A stretch of DNA of 64,000 nucleotides, taken from the NCBI GenBank assembly GCA_003389385.1, contig QQVM01000016.1, positions 154,541-218,540 on the forward strand, in the 5' to 3' direction. The position numbers and the translations under genes were made by a program. The notes under the pieces were generated by a model. That model worked only from the letters and a program-made list of their open reading frames with translations, did not search any database and was not told where the DNA came from. Of the stretch, positions 25,695 through 33,983 are shown piece by piece. How positions within the stretch are numbered: position 1 is the first letter of the stretch; every line of letters begins with the position of its first letter. This DNA is from Bacteroidota bacterium. Its GTDB lineage: Bacteria; Bacteroidota; Bacteroidia; AKYH767-A; 2013-40CM-41-45.

Positions 25695-27014
25695 ATGCCT
25701 GATAATAATATAAGAAAATACTTCTCAATCCGAATAATCGGTGCTCTGGCATATTGCATTTTCCTGCACTTTTTGCCTGCGGACCTGTTCGCACAAACCG
25801 GAAGGGTTGACACTGTGATCATAGTCACCGATACGACTGACCTCGACCGGCTTTTCAAGCGTGCGAGAGATTTCAGCTATGCGGGAAACCATAACCAGGC
25901 AAGAAGAATTTGCTATAAGATCCTGGAGAAGAAACCAACATATTATGACGTCCGCACTTTCATTGGCAGAACCTTTGCATGGGAGCAGCAGTACGATAAT
26001 GCCCGCACTGAACTTGGAAGAGTGTTGATTGAGAAGGAGAATGATCAGGAAGCATTGCTTACCCTCATTGACGTGGAGTACTGGACGAATAATCTTGAAG
26101 TCGCCAAAGAATACATGCGAATAGCGGTCAGCAACTACCCCACTTCCCAGTCGGTGATGCTGAAAAAAGCAAAACTATTACTCCGTGAAGGTGAAAAAGA
26201 AAGTGCGGCCATTACTCTGCAAAGAGTGCTTGACATTAATCCTGGTAACAGGGAAGCACTTGTCATGCTGAACAGCATGAATGAAAACCGCCTCAGCAAT
26301 AAATTTCAGGTGAGTTATTCAAACGACTTCTATGACATCAAAGATGCACAGAAATTATTGAGTGCCGAGATGGGCAGAAGCTTTCTTTTCGGTTCTATCA
26401 TTTACAGGGCGAGTTACGCTGAAAAGTTCAATGATAAGGGACTGCAATCAGAAGCAGACGCGTACGTCCGTTTCGTTAAATCGAATTATCTTTATCTGAA
26501 CGTCGGTTTCAGCGACTCAAAACTGTTTCCGGACCTTCGCGCCGGGGTGGAAATGTTTCAGAAACTTCCCAAGAGCTTTGAGCTTTCCGGCGGATACCGA
26601 TACTTACAATTTTCAACACCCGGCACATCCATTTATACGGGTAGTCTCGGTAAATACCATAAAGATTACTGGTTCTCATTCCGCACTTATCTCACTCCGA
26701 AAGTGAGCCTGGGCACAGAGAATTTCCTTCAGAAAACTTCGCAAACATACATTCTGAACATTCGCAAGTATCTTGACGATGCTGACAATTATATAGGCTT
26801 TCGTGCAGGCCGGGGACAATCGCCTGATGACAGAAAGCTCAGCGAAGAGAATACCCCGCGCCTGAAATCAATCCAGGGCGCACTAGAATATCAGAGAAGA
26901 GCATTTGGCCGCTGGGTGATGAAAGGAGACATTACCTACAGCAATGAAGAGGTGAGAACTGAGGTTTATCAAAACAGAATAACCATCGGAGTACAGATGA
27001 AAACAGTATTTTAA
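25695..27014 (+). CDS. TPR-containing YaiO-family outer-membrane barrel
   Basis: 439 residues. After a signal peptide (IIGALAYCIFLHFLPADLFA) the first 200 residues are TPR-like helices (ARRICYKILEKKPTYYDVRT, ARTELGRVLIEKENDQEALL, AAITLQRVLDINPGNREALV). The rest is a beta barrel with strands such as KFQVSYSNDFYDI, YRASYAEKFN, ELSGGYRYLQFS and a final aromatic residue (VQMKTVF). This TPR-plus-barrel plan is that of YaiO, and is similar to PgaA/AlgK-AlgE-type export pores. Its position ahead of CotH, HEAT and a processive glycosyltransferase suggests it is the outer-membrane port for a polysaccharide. Polymer identity is unknown. Confidence 0.82.
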   Translation: MPDNNIRKYFSIRIIGALAYCIFLHFLPADLFAQTGRVDTVIIVTDTTDLDRLFKRARDFSYAGNHNQARRICYKILEKKPTYYDVRTFIGRTFAWEQQYDNARTELGRVLIEKENDQEALLTLIDVEYWTNNLEVAKEYMRIAVSNYPTSQSVMLKKAKLLLREGEKESAAITLQRVLDINPGNREALVMLNSMNENRLSNKFQVSYSNDFYDIKDAQKLLSAEMGRSFLFGSIIYRASYAEKFNDKGLQSEADAYVRFVKSNYLYLNVGFSDSKLFPDLRAGVEMFQKLPKSFELSGGYRYLQFSTPGTSIYTGSLGKYHKDYWFSFRTYLTPKVSLGTENFLQKTSQTYILNIRKYLDDADNYIGFRAGRGQSPDDRKLSEENTPRLKSIQGALEYQRRAFGRWVMKGDITYSNEEVRTEVYQNRITIGVQMKTVF

Positions 27015-27021
27015 TTTAAGC

Positions 27022-28374
27022 ATGAATAAAATAATCAAGGCAAGCATCATTCTTTTGATCCTGGCTGCTTTCAGCACGGAAGGAGTAATTGCTCAAACCA
27101 ACGTCAAGTCGAAAAAGCCGAAAAAGCCGAAAGACTACGGTAAATCATTCTTTGACAAGGATGCAGTTCACACAATTCGCATCAACATGCACCAGTGCAA
27201 CTTCTGGGATTCTCTTGTTTACTACAAGAAGGTGATGGACTCGATTGAAATTGCCCAGTACATGCAGGCTACAGTAAACATCAACGGTAAAATCATGCAT
27301 GCATGCGGAATCAGGATCAAGGGAGAATCATCTTTTGAATTCTATCCGGGAAAGAAAAAAGCATTCCGGCTCAAGTTCGATAAGTTTGTAAAAGGCCAGG
27401 ATTTTGAAGGGCTTGAGGATCTGAACCTGACCAATAATTTTAAGGATCCGACGATGATCCGCGAAAAAATTTACCTTGATCTGATGCATAAGCACGGACT
27501 TCCTGCTCCCAGGGCCACTTTTGCCAAAGTTTACATCAACGATAAATACTGGGGCCTGTATCTGGTCAATGAAAATATTGACAGGGTATTTCTAAAGACA
27601 AGATTTAACGATGACAGGGGAAATCTATTCCAGGGAGACCCTATTGCAAATTTCGTTTACCTGGGAAATGACCAATCACGCTATTACCTGAGGTATACAT
27701 TAAAAAGCAATGAGGAAAAAAACGACTGGTCGGATCTGGTGAGACTCATTAAAAAAATCAATGATACAATACTGAGTGATGAAGAATATGTAAAAAGGCT
27801 GGAATCCTCAATGGATCTCGACAAACTGCTGAAGTGCTGGGCAATCAATAACCTGATTGGAAATATCGATGCCTATAACATGTTTTACCCGCACAACTTT
27901 TTCGTGTATCATGACAGTTTGACTCTCAAGTGGCACTGGATTTCCCTTGACGGCAATTATTCATTTGCTGCATGGAATCCGATCATGAACTATCCGCAGT
28001 TGATCCGCATGAGTGTAATGGTCCCCGACTCCACTCCTTACAATGACAAGCGTCCTCTTCTTGAGCACACGATTGGTAAAAATAAGATTCTTCAGAAGCG
28101 CTACCTCGCCATCGTGAAGGAGCTTTTTTACAGCGACTTCCTTCCTGAGAGAATGAACAGCGTGATTGACAGTCTGGCCTTAAAAATCCGGGTTTCGGTA
28201 TATGCAGACACTCATAAAATGTATTCGAATACAGATTTTGACACCAACCTGAATTCAACAATCGGAGATCCCCTGGATCCCGGAAATTTTATTCCAGGTC
28301 TTAAAGGTTACATGATTGACAGGAGAAAATTTATTGAACAGGAAATTGAAGAACTCAGCAGAAGGCTCAACTGA
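27022..28374 (+). CDS. CotH-family kinase-like secreted protein
   Basis: 450 residues with a signal peptide (IIKASIILLILAAFSTEGVI) followed by a Lys-Pro stretch (KSKKPKKPKDYGK). The CotH core is recognisable: IRIKGESSFEFYPGKKKAFR, LNLTNNFKDPTMIREKIYLD, LPAPRATFAKVYINDKYWGL and YLVNENIDRVFLK. Bacillus CotH is an atypical protein kinase that phosphorylates spore-coat proteins. The usual late acidic motif (WDxDxxFG) appears here as WISLDGNYSFA, with Asn where the second Asp is expected, so activity is not certain. It starts 7 bp after the YaiO gene and is cotranscribed. In this setting it could modify the exported polymer or an envelope protein; that is inference. Confidence 0.85.
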   Translation: MNKIIKASIILLILAAFSTEGVIAQTNVKSKKPKKPKDYGKSFFDKDAVHTIRINMHQCNFWDSLVYYKKVMDSIEIAQYMQATVNINGKIMHACGIRIKGESSFEFYPGKKKAFRLKFDKFVKGQDFEGLEDLNLTNNFKDPTMIREKIYLDLMHKHGLPAPRATFAKVYINDKYWGLYLVNENIDRVFLKTRFNDDRGNLFQGDPIANFVYLGNDQSRYYLRYTLKSNEEKNDWSDLVRLIKKINDTILSDEEYVKRLESSMDLDKLLKCWAINNLIGNIDAYNMFYPHNFFVYHDSLTLKWHWISLDGNYSFAAWNPIMNYPQLIRMSVMVPDSTPYNDKRPLLEHTIGKNKILQKRYLAIVKELFYSDFLPERMNSVIDSLALKIRVSVYADTHKMYSNTDFDTNLNSTIGDPLDPGNFIPGLKGYMIDRRKFIEQEIEELSRRLN

Positions 28375-28438
28375 TTTAATTTGTTTTTTTTCATATTATT
28401 GCAAGTGACAAGAATTTTCTGACTCGTCCTGCAACACT

Positions 28439-29587
28439 TTGAACAGACTGCTCCAAATAGACTGGTACGATCTGCAATATACTATTGACGATTACGAGCG
28501 TACGCTCTATTCATTCCCCGTACATATCAGGGTTTTGATGGGCGTTTCAGTTCTCTTTCTGATTCTGATCATCATTCTTTTGATCATTATCCTGAGCAGC
28601 AGGATGTACAAGACAGGGCTTGCGAACAAGAGAAAGATGCTGAGAAAAAAGTATCAGCCTCTTTTCATGAAACTTTTATTCGAAGACGAGAGCCTGATGC
28701 TCAGCGACCGCCTTGAATCGGAATTCAGCCGGGAGGATCTGCGCAAACCCTATCACAGGAAAATTCTCATGAAGGAGATTATCCACCTACATGAAAACTT
28801 TACCGGTGAAGCAGCGGCCCGGCTGGAATTGCTCTACGTCAAGCTGGGGTTTCATCAGGATTCTTTGCGCAAGGCATCAAGCAAGAAATGGTATATTGCT
28901 GCTAAAGGGATGAGAGAACTTGCACTCATGAATGTGAAGGAGCATTATCCGGACTTAAGTCATTTTCTAAACAGCAAGAATGAAGTACTCAGAATGGAAG
29001 CCAGAATTGCAATGATGAAACTGAGTGCAGACAACCCGCTTAGTTTTCTCTCGCAAATCACAGAACCACTTACGGCATGGGATCAGGCCAACATATACTC
29101 CATGCTCAACAAGATGCATGATTCCAAGGTGCCAGATTTCAGCAAGTGGCTCAACTCTCCCAATAAGACAGTGGTCTTATTTTGCATACTCATGATAGGT
29201 GCGTACAGGCAAAGAGACTCTGTGAACATACTGATCAGTCACCTCGACAATCCGGACCCGAAGATACGCTTGGAAACAGTCAAGGCGCTGAAGGAACTCA
29301 GTGCCCATGAAGCCGAAGAGAAAGTGATCAGTATGTATCACAATCAGCCGGATGAAATCAAACTCGAGATTCTCAGACTTCTGGAAGCTGCTGGCAGGGA
29401 AAATTCGGTGAAACTCTTCATAGAAATTCTCGAAACACCTGTGGAAGAGTTTTCTCTCTCTATACAGGCTGTAAGGTCATTGATTGCCTGTACATCTGAT
29501 GCGGAGAAGGTTTTACAATCTGTTTTGCCGGGAAGAGAGCAAGAATTACTGCCAATAGTGCTTCACGCGAAAAATAAAAATCTCTGA
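28439..29587 (+). CDS. membrane-anchored HEAT-repeat protein
   Basis: 382 residues. The start is taken as the TTG at 28439, because the first in-frame ATG lies inside the membrane helix. A single transmembrane helix runs from about residue 32 to 54 (MGVSVLFLILIIILLIIILS), followed by a basic cluster that keeps the rest in the cytoplasm. From about residue 140 the chain is made of HEAT-type helical pairs (MRELALMNVKEHYPDLSHFL, NILISHLDNPDPKIRLETVK). HEAT repeats usually hold partner proteins. The glycosyltransferase begins 3 bp after its stop, so the two are tightly coupled and probably form one inner-membrane complex. Exact function is unknown. Confidence 0.78.
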   Translation: MNRLLQIDWYDLQYTIDDYERTLYSFPVHIRVLMGVSVLFLILIIILLIIILSSRMYKTGLANKRKMLRKKYQPLFMKLLFEDESLMLSDRLESEFSREDLRKPYHRKILMKEIIHLHENFTGEAAARLELLYVKLGFHQDSLRKASSKKWYIAAKGMRELALMNVKEHYPDLSHFLNSKNEVLRMEARIAMMKLSADNPLSFLSQITEPLTAWDQANIYSMLNKMHDSKVPDFSKWLNSPNKTVVLFCILMIGAYRQRDSVNILISHLDNPDPKIRLETVKALKELSAHEAEEKVISMYHNQPDEIKLEILRLLEAAGRENSVKLFIEILETPVEEFSLSIQAVRSLIACTSDAEKVLQSVLPGREQELLPIVLHAKNKNL

Positions 29588-29590
29588 CCC

Positions 29591-31018
29591 ATGGGCTTGT
29601 TTTTCTATTACTTCACCAAGTTCGCAGATCACTTCATTCTGATCTACAGTGCCACATTGTTTGGCACATATTTTATTCTTTCGGCATTTTCCGCCCTTGA
29701 CATCATGAAGTATATGCGCAAGAACAGCTTCATTGATTACAGGGATATACTCACCGCACCTTCTGCTCCTTCCATTTCCATCATCGCGCCTGCATACAAT
29801 GAGTCGGCCACCATTGTGGAAAATGTACGCTCATTGCTCAACATCCATTATGTAAACTTTGAAGTGATCATAGTGAATGACGGAAGCAAGGACAATACGC
29901 TTCAGCTGATGATTGATGCCTATGAACTGGAACCGGTCGAATATGCTGTTGAAGATAAAATGGAATCAAAGCCCATCAGGGCAGTATACAAATCAAGGAT
30001 ACCATCCATCAATAAACTCACTGTAGTCGATAAGGTTAACGGTGGCAAGGCAGACGCGCTCAACGCGGGAATCAATGTATCGAAATACGACATCTTCGCT
30101 GCTATTGACGTTGATTGCATACTGGAATACGAATCACTTCTCAAGATGGTTAAGCCTTTTATGGAAGAAACCGAAGATGAGAAAGTAATCGCTGTCGGCG
30201 GTGTGGTGCGCATCGCGAATTCCTGCGAAGTGAAAGATGGAAAGATCATTCAGGTGAATCTTCCCAAACAGATAATTCCGAGAATTCAAGTTCTGGAATA
30301 CATTCGTGCCTTTCTTCTTGGACGAATGGCATGGAGCCGACTGAACGGACTCATATTAATTTCGGGAGCATTCGGGATGTTCGATAAAAAAATTGCCATA
30401 GCATCCGGAGGATACAATCACCGTACGGTCGGTGAAGACATGGAACTTGTGATCCGGATGAGAAAATATATGGAAGAGAAAAAGAAAGCCTACAGGGTTG
30501 TGTACCTTCCAGATCCGCTTTGCTGGACAGAGGCACCTTCTTCACTGAAGATTCTGAGCAAGCAGCGCAACAGGTGGACAAGGGGAACTGCTGAGACTCT
30601 GTGGATGCACAAGAAACTTATATTCAATCCTAAGTATAAATTTCTAGGCATGATCAGTATGCCATTCTGGTTTCTGTTCGAATGGCTTGCTCCGATTGTA
30701 GAATCGACGGCCTTCCTTTACCTGGTGATGATGGCATTTTTGGGAATTCTGAACGTAGAGCTCTTCATAACGCTCTTCGTACTCATTTATACATTCGCTC
30801 TCCTCTACTCCACTTTCGCCATACTTTTTGAAGAACTCTCATTTCATCAATACCAGAAAAAGAGAGACATTTTCAGGCTGCTGGGAACAGCATTGATTGA
30901 GCCGCTGATCATTCACCCTTTAACGGTGTATTATGCCATCAGAGGCAATCTGGATCTCATGACAGGAGTCCGCAACTGGGGTGAAATGAAGAGAAAAGGA
31001 TTCAAGACCAAGAAGTGA
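29591..31018 (+). CDS. processive membrane glycosyltransferase family 2 (PgaC/BcsA-like)
   Basis: 475 residues. An N-terminal membrane helix (FILIYSATLFGTYFILSAFS) is followed by a GT-A domain: SISIIAPAYNESATIVENVR, VIIVNDGSKDNTLQL, NGGKADALNAGIN and the acidic motif AIDVDCIL. The acceptor motif is GEDMELVIRM, and the processive signature QxxRW is present as QRNRWTRGTAETL. At least three C-terminal helices follow (MISMPFWFLFEWLAPIVEST, FLYLVMMAFLGIL, LFVLIYTFALLYSTFAILF). The same arrangement is found in PNAG, cellulose and hyaluronan synthases. The product is not predictable. It is the last gene of the YaiO-CotH-HEAT operon, and its stop is one base from the stop of the convergent gene. Confidence 0.92.
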   Translation: MGLFFYYFTKFADHFILIYSATLFGTYFILSAFSALDIMKYMRKNSFIDYRDILTAPSAPSISIIAPAYNESATIVENVRSLLNIHYVNFEVIIVNDGSKDNTLQLMIDAYELEPVEYAVEDKMESKPIRAVYKSRIPSINKLTVVDKVNGGKADALNAGINVSKYDIFAAIDVDCILEYESLLKMVKPFMEETEDEKVIAVGGVVRIANSCEVKDGKIIQVNLPKQIIPRIQVLEYIRAFLLGRMAWSRLNGLILISGAFGMFDKKIAIASGGYNHRTVGEDMELVIRMRKYMEEKKKAYRVVYLPDPLCWTEAPSSLKILSKQRNRWTRGTAETLWMHKKLIFNPKYKFLGMISMPFWFLFEWLAPIVESTAFLYLVMMAFLGILNVELFITLFVLIYTFALLYSTFAILFEELSFHQYQKKRDIFRLLGTALIEPLIIHPLTVYYAIRGNLDLMTGVRNWGEMKRKGFKTKK

Positions 31019-31019
31019 A

Positions 31020-32186
31020 TCAGCGCAAGCGTCTGGAAGATGTCAGATATACATCCCTGAAAATGCTTTGCATCATAGGAAGATAGAATTCCCAGAAAAA
31101 CCTGTTTCTGTCTGTCACGTCCACGGCGTTATACATCAGGAATTTCAAATTATTGATTCGATTGAGTTTGGCAAACCTAAACTTTGTCGGATTGTCTGCA
31201 TAGTCTCCACAGAAATAATAGAATTTGTAATCACCTGTTCTTCTGATGATGGAAGGAAACACTTTTGGTATTCTTTTATCAATCAGTTTCTTTTCTCCGG
31301 ACCGGTTGGTTCCTATGATATACCTTGAAATCACCTCATTGCTGTCGTTTTTATTCACCATGATATCAATCCAGTAAGGGTAAATCAATGAAGGAGGAAC
31401 ATTGTACTGATCCTGATAACGTTTTTCAGTATAAATTTTTGGAACAGATTCATTGAGATCTCTTCCTTCTTCGAGAATGACCACATCGCCGCTTTCATGA
31501 ACGAAAATGAGTCCGGCATTTTTAAAATCCCAGATACCGTTATTCTTTTGCTTGTGTGTTCTTACCACCCATTTTGGCAAATCCGGATTGTTGATTGTGT
31601 CGAGAGATGCAATGTGCCGGGCAATCCAGCCCGACCATTCAATTCCGAAAGTTTGTTCGAAGTCTTTTCGAACAGCGCTGGTGGTAGGATAAGCGATTGA
31701 ATTAAACTCTGCGATAATCATCTTCTTTTTCTGTTTCATCTTTTTCAGAAGAAGCATATCCTTTTCCGTCATGCCCCCATAGATGTTTTCCGAACGATCA
31801 TTTACATCCCTGTGGCGATACCATTCATTTGCGGCTACGCCGTATGTATCAGTATAATACACCATGTTATAACGATACGAAACGCTGTCCACTTCCGCTT
31901 CGTCCATATTGTCAAGATCACGGATCTCATACTTTTCGTTTTCACCAGGAAAAAATCCGTAATAATCTTCAGTGATTTCATAGTACTTTCCATCTGCTTT
32001 GATGTACTTTTCATGATCCAGGATCCAGTTAACAGAACGGTGCTTCAGGCTGTTTTTATTGAGTACTGTTTTGTCGACAATGAGCAAATTCAGCACCCTT
32101 TTTGGAGTAAATTCCCATGAAATTCGCATCCAGGCCGGTGTGGCAAGAAAAATCCCAATTATCAGCAGAATTATCCGGCTTTTCAT
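31020..32186 (-). CDS. unrecognised membrane-anchored protein beside the polysaccharide operon
   Basis: 388 residues; I do not recognise a family. An N-terminal hydrophobic segment (SRIILLIIGIFLATPAWM) could be a signal anchor. The rest is soluble and rich in aromatic residues. It contains LNLLIVDKTVLNKNSLKHRS, YYEITEDYYGFFPGENEKY, MIIAEFNSIAYPTTSAVRKD and WSGWIARHIASLDTINNPDL. The first of these (strand plus DKT) and the aligned IAEFNS strand hint at a TIM-barrel or Rossmann-like hydrolase fold, but I cannot confirm it. It converges with the synthase gene with a 1-bp gap and lies next to the sigma-54 regulator, so a role in the same system is plausible. Confidence 0.7.
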   Translation of the reverse strand: MKSRIILLIIGIFLATPAWMRISWEFTPKRVLNLLIVDKTVLNKNSLKHRSVNWILDHEKYIKADGKYYEITEDYYGFFPGENEKYEIRDLDNMDEAEVDSVSYRYNMVYYTDTYGVAANEWYRHRDVNDRSENIYGGMTEKDMLLLKKMKQKKKMIIAEFNSIAYPTTSAVRKDFEQTFGIEWSGWIARHIASLDTINNPDLPKWVVRTHKQKNNGIWDFKNAGLIFVHESGDVVILEEGRDLNESVPKIYTEKRYQDQYNVPPSLIYPYWIDIMVNKNDSNEVISRYIIGTNRSGEKKLIDKRIPKVFPSIIRRTGDYKFYYFCGDYADNPTKFRFAKLNRINNLKFLMYNAVDVTDRNRFFWEFYLPMMQSIFRDVYLTSSRRLR

Positions 32187-32297
32187 AAACTCTCAGGATG
32201 TAAGATTAGGAAGATAAAAGTAATTTTTTTAGCCCCTGTGAATGCAACAAAAGGGGCCTCGAAACACTAAAACATTCACAAACCAGTGTTAAAAATT

Positions 32298-33473
32298 ATG
32301 GCGACAACGAGAATCTTTATTGTAGAAGACGACCAGTTCCTCGGAAACATTATTAAGAAGAATCTGGAGAAGATTGACAGTCTGGATGTGACACATTTCC
32401 TCACACCGGAAGAATGCCTTAAAAATCTTCATTTGAATCCAGACATAGTTTCAATTGACTATCTGCTTCCAGGCATGAATGGTCTTGAACTGATGGAAAG
32501 AATAAAAAACTACAATAGCAATATTCACTGCATCATAGTATCCGGACAAGAGAAAATTGATGTGGTAATTGAAACATACCAGAAAGGCGCTGAGGACTAT
32601 ATCATCAAAAATGATAATGCGATGATTAATCTTGAAAATTCTATCAGAAGACTTTGCAAGGCCGTTTCGCTTCAGCAGGAAAATGAAGCCCTGAAGGAGC
32701 AGATCATGGACAGAAACAAGTACAACACAATATTAGGGAACAGCGGAGCCGTATTAAAAGTACTCAAGCTTATACAGAAGGTTGAAAAGAGCAATATCAT
32801 GGTTCTAGTAACCGGACAAAGCGGTACAGGAAAAGAGCTTGTAGCCCGTTCCATCCATTACAATTCACCCAGAGCAAAAAAGCCTTTCGTGACTGTAAAC
32901 ATGGGTGCAATTCCTGAAGACCTGATTGAAAGCGAACTCTTCGGTCATGAAAAAGGAGCATTTACTGATGCACGTGACAGACGCATCGGAAAATTTGAAG
33001 AAGCTAATGAGGGCACTATCTTTCTTGACGAGATCGGTGAAATGGATCTCATGATGCAGACAAAACTGCTGCGTGTGCTGCAAGAAAAGGAAGTGACCAG
33101 AATTGGATCCAATAAAGCAATCAAGCTGGACGTGAGAGTAATTGCTGCTACCAACCGTAACCTCGCCGTTGAAGTGAAAGAAGGCAGATTCCGTGAAGAT
33201 TTATTCTATCGTCTGCAAGGATTTCTGATTCACCTCCCTCCTCTTTATGATCGCGGGGATGATGTAATCCTTCTTTCCAAAACTTTCCTCAGTGATTTCT
33301 GCAGGGAAAATAAAATGCCAAACGTAACTCTCTCAAAAGAAGCTGCAAAGTTTCTTATGGACTACAAATGGCCGGGGAATGTTCGTGAACTAAAAGCAGT
33401 GATCGAAAGAGCTGCCATCATGTCGGAGAACAATATTATTTCTCCTGAAGACCTGGTCTTTGCAAATTCTTAA
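32298..33473 (+). CDS. sigma-54-dependent response regulator lacking a DNA-binding domain
   Basis: 391 residues from the ATG at 32298. Residues 1-120 form a receiver with Asp54 (IVSIDYLLPGMNG). The AAA+ sigma-54 activator domain follows: Walker A VTGQSGTGKELVARSI, the sigma-54 contact loop HEKGAFTDA (GAFTGA family), Walker B GTIFLDEIGEM, sensor RVIAATNRNL and the late WPGNVRELKAVIERA. The protein stops ten or so residues after ISPEDLVF. The Fis-type helix-turn-helix normally found there is absent, as in FlgR-type activators. It may therefore act from solution on RpoN promoters or be recruited by another protein. A terminator follows. Confidence 0.93.
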   Translation: MATTRIFIVEDDQFLGNIIKKNLEKIDSLDVTHFLTPEECLKNLHLNPDIVSIDYLLPGMNGLELMERIKNYNSNIHCIIVSGQEKIDVVIETYQKGAEDYIIKNDNAMINLENSIRRLCKAVSLQQENEALKEQIMDRNKYNTILGNSGAVLKVLKLIQKVEKSNIMVLVTGQSGTGKELVARSIHYNSPRAKKPFVTVNMGAIPEDLIESELFGHEKGAFTDARDRRIGKFEEANEGTIFLDEIGEMDLMMQTKLLRVLQEKEVTRIGSNKAIKLDVRVIAATNRNLAVEVKEGRFREDLFYRLQGFLIHLPPLYDRGDDVILLSKTFLSDFCRENKMPNVTLSKEAAKFLMDYKWPGNVRELKAVIERAAIMSENNIISPEDLVFANS

Positions 33474-33501
33474 CAACAATTCCTTTTTAATACCTGGTTT
33501 G

Positions 33502-33536
33502 AAAAAGCTTCCTGTCTATTCGCAGGTAGCTTTTTT
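33502..33536 (+). terminator. intrinsic terminator after the sigma-54 regulator
   Basis: Hairpin AAAAGCTTCCTG / CAGGTAGCTTTT (one mismatch) with an 8-base loop, followed by a T-run at 33531-33536, 28 bp after the stop. Confidence 0.85.
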
Positions 33537-33666
33537 GCTTTTAATACCAGAGCATCTTTTATAAATAAAACTACTCAAATCTTACACTTGTAATGAATCG
33601 CAGAAAGTGAACAAGCCATTTTACAATGCAGACGTAAAATGACAAGTATATTAGCGCGAAATTATA

Positions 33667-33975
33667 ATGAAAATCAGTTTCAGGCCCAGACCTTCCATCA
33701 GAGTGTCGATTTATTCTGCTCTGACTTTTTTCGGATCGGCGATCATTATTCTGAGCGGAGCAGCCATCATCTGGCTTAACCTCCACAAGCCGGAAGAGAG
33801 CATGGCGATTGTCAATGAAAAATACAAAGTGATTGAAGTGCAGGATCAGGCCTACACGAATGAGATGCATGTTTCCGCACCTTTTATTAAACCGATCGTC
33901 CAGTCAGACACGAATGCAATCCTTGTGCGCAAGCTGAAAGAAAACGTACAGCCTTTGAATCTGCTTAACAATTGA
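33667..33975 (+). CDS. small single-pass membrane protein
   Basis: 102 residues, no family recognised. A basic N-terminus (MKISFRPRPSIRVS) precedes one transmembrane helix (IYSALTFFGSAIIILSGAAI), so the C-terminal 60 residues would lie in the periplasm. That part is hydrophilic (VIEVQDQAYTNEMH, LVRKLKENVQPLNLL). The stop is followed within 9 bp by the ATG of the large T9SS cargo gene, so the genes are cotranscribed. A role as an accessory or local anchor for those exported proteins is possible but unsupported. Confidence 0.65.
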   Translation: MKISFRPRPSIRVSIYSALTFFGSAIIILSGAAIIWLNLHKPEESMAIVNEKYKVIEVQDQAYTNEMHVSAPFIKPIVQSDTNAILVRKLKENVQPLNLLNN

Positions 33976-33983
33976 ATGAAAAA

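Noticed and set aside
32232..32257. Inverted repeat GCCCCT / AGGGGC upstream of the sigma-54 regulator
   Set aside because: Only 6 bp arms with a 14-base loop and no T-run; too weak to call an operator or terminator.
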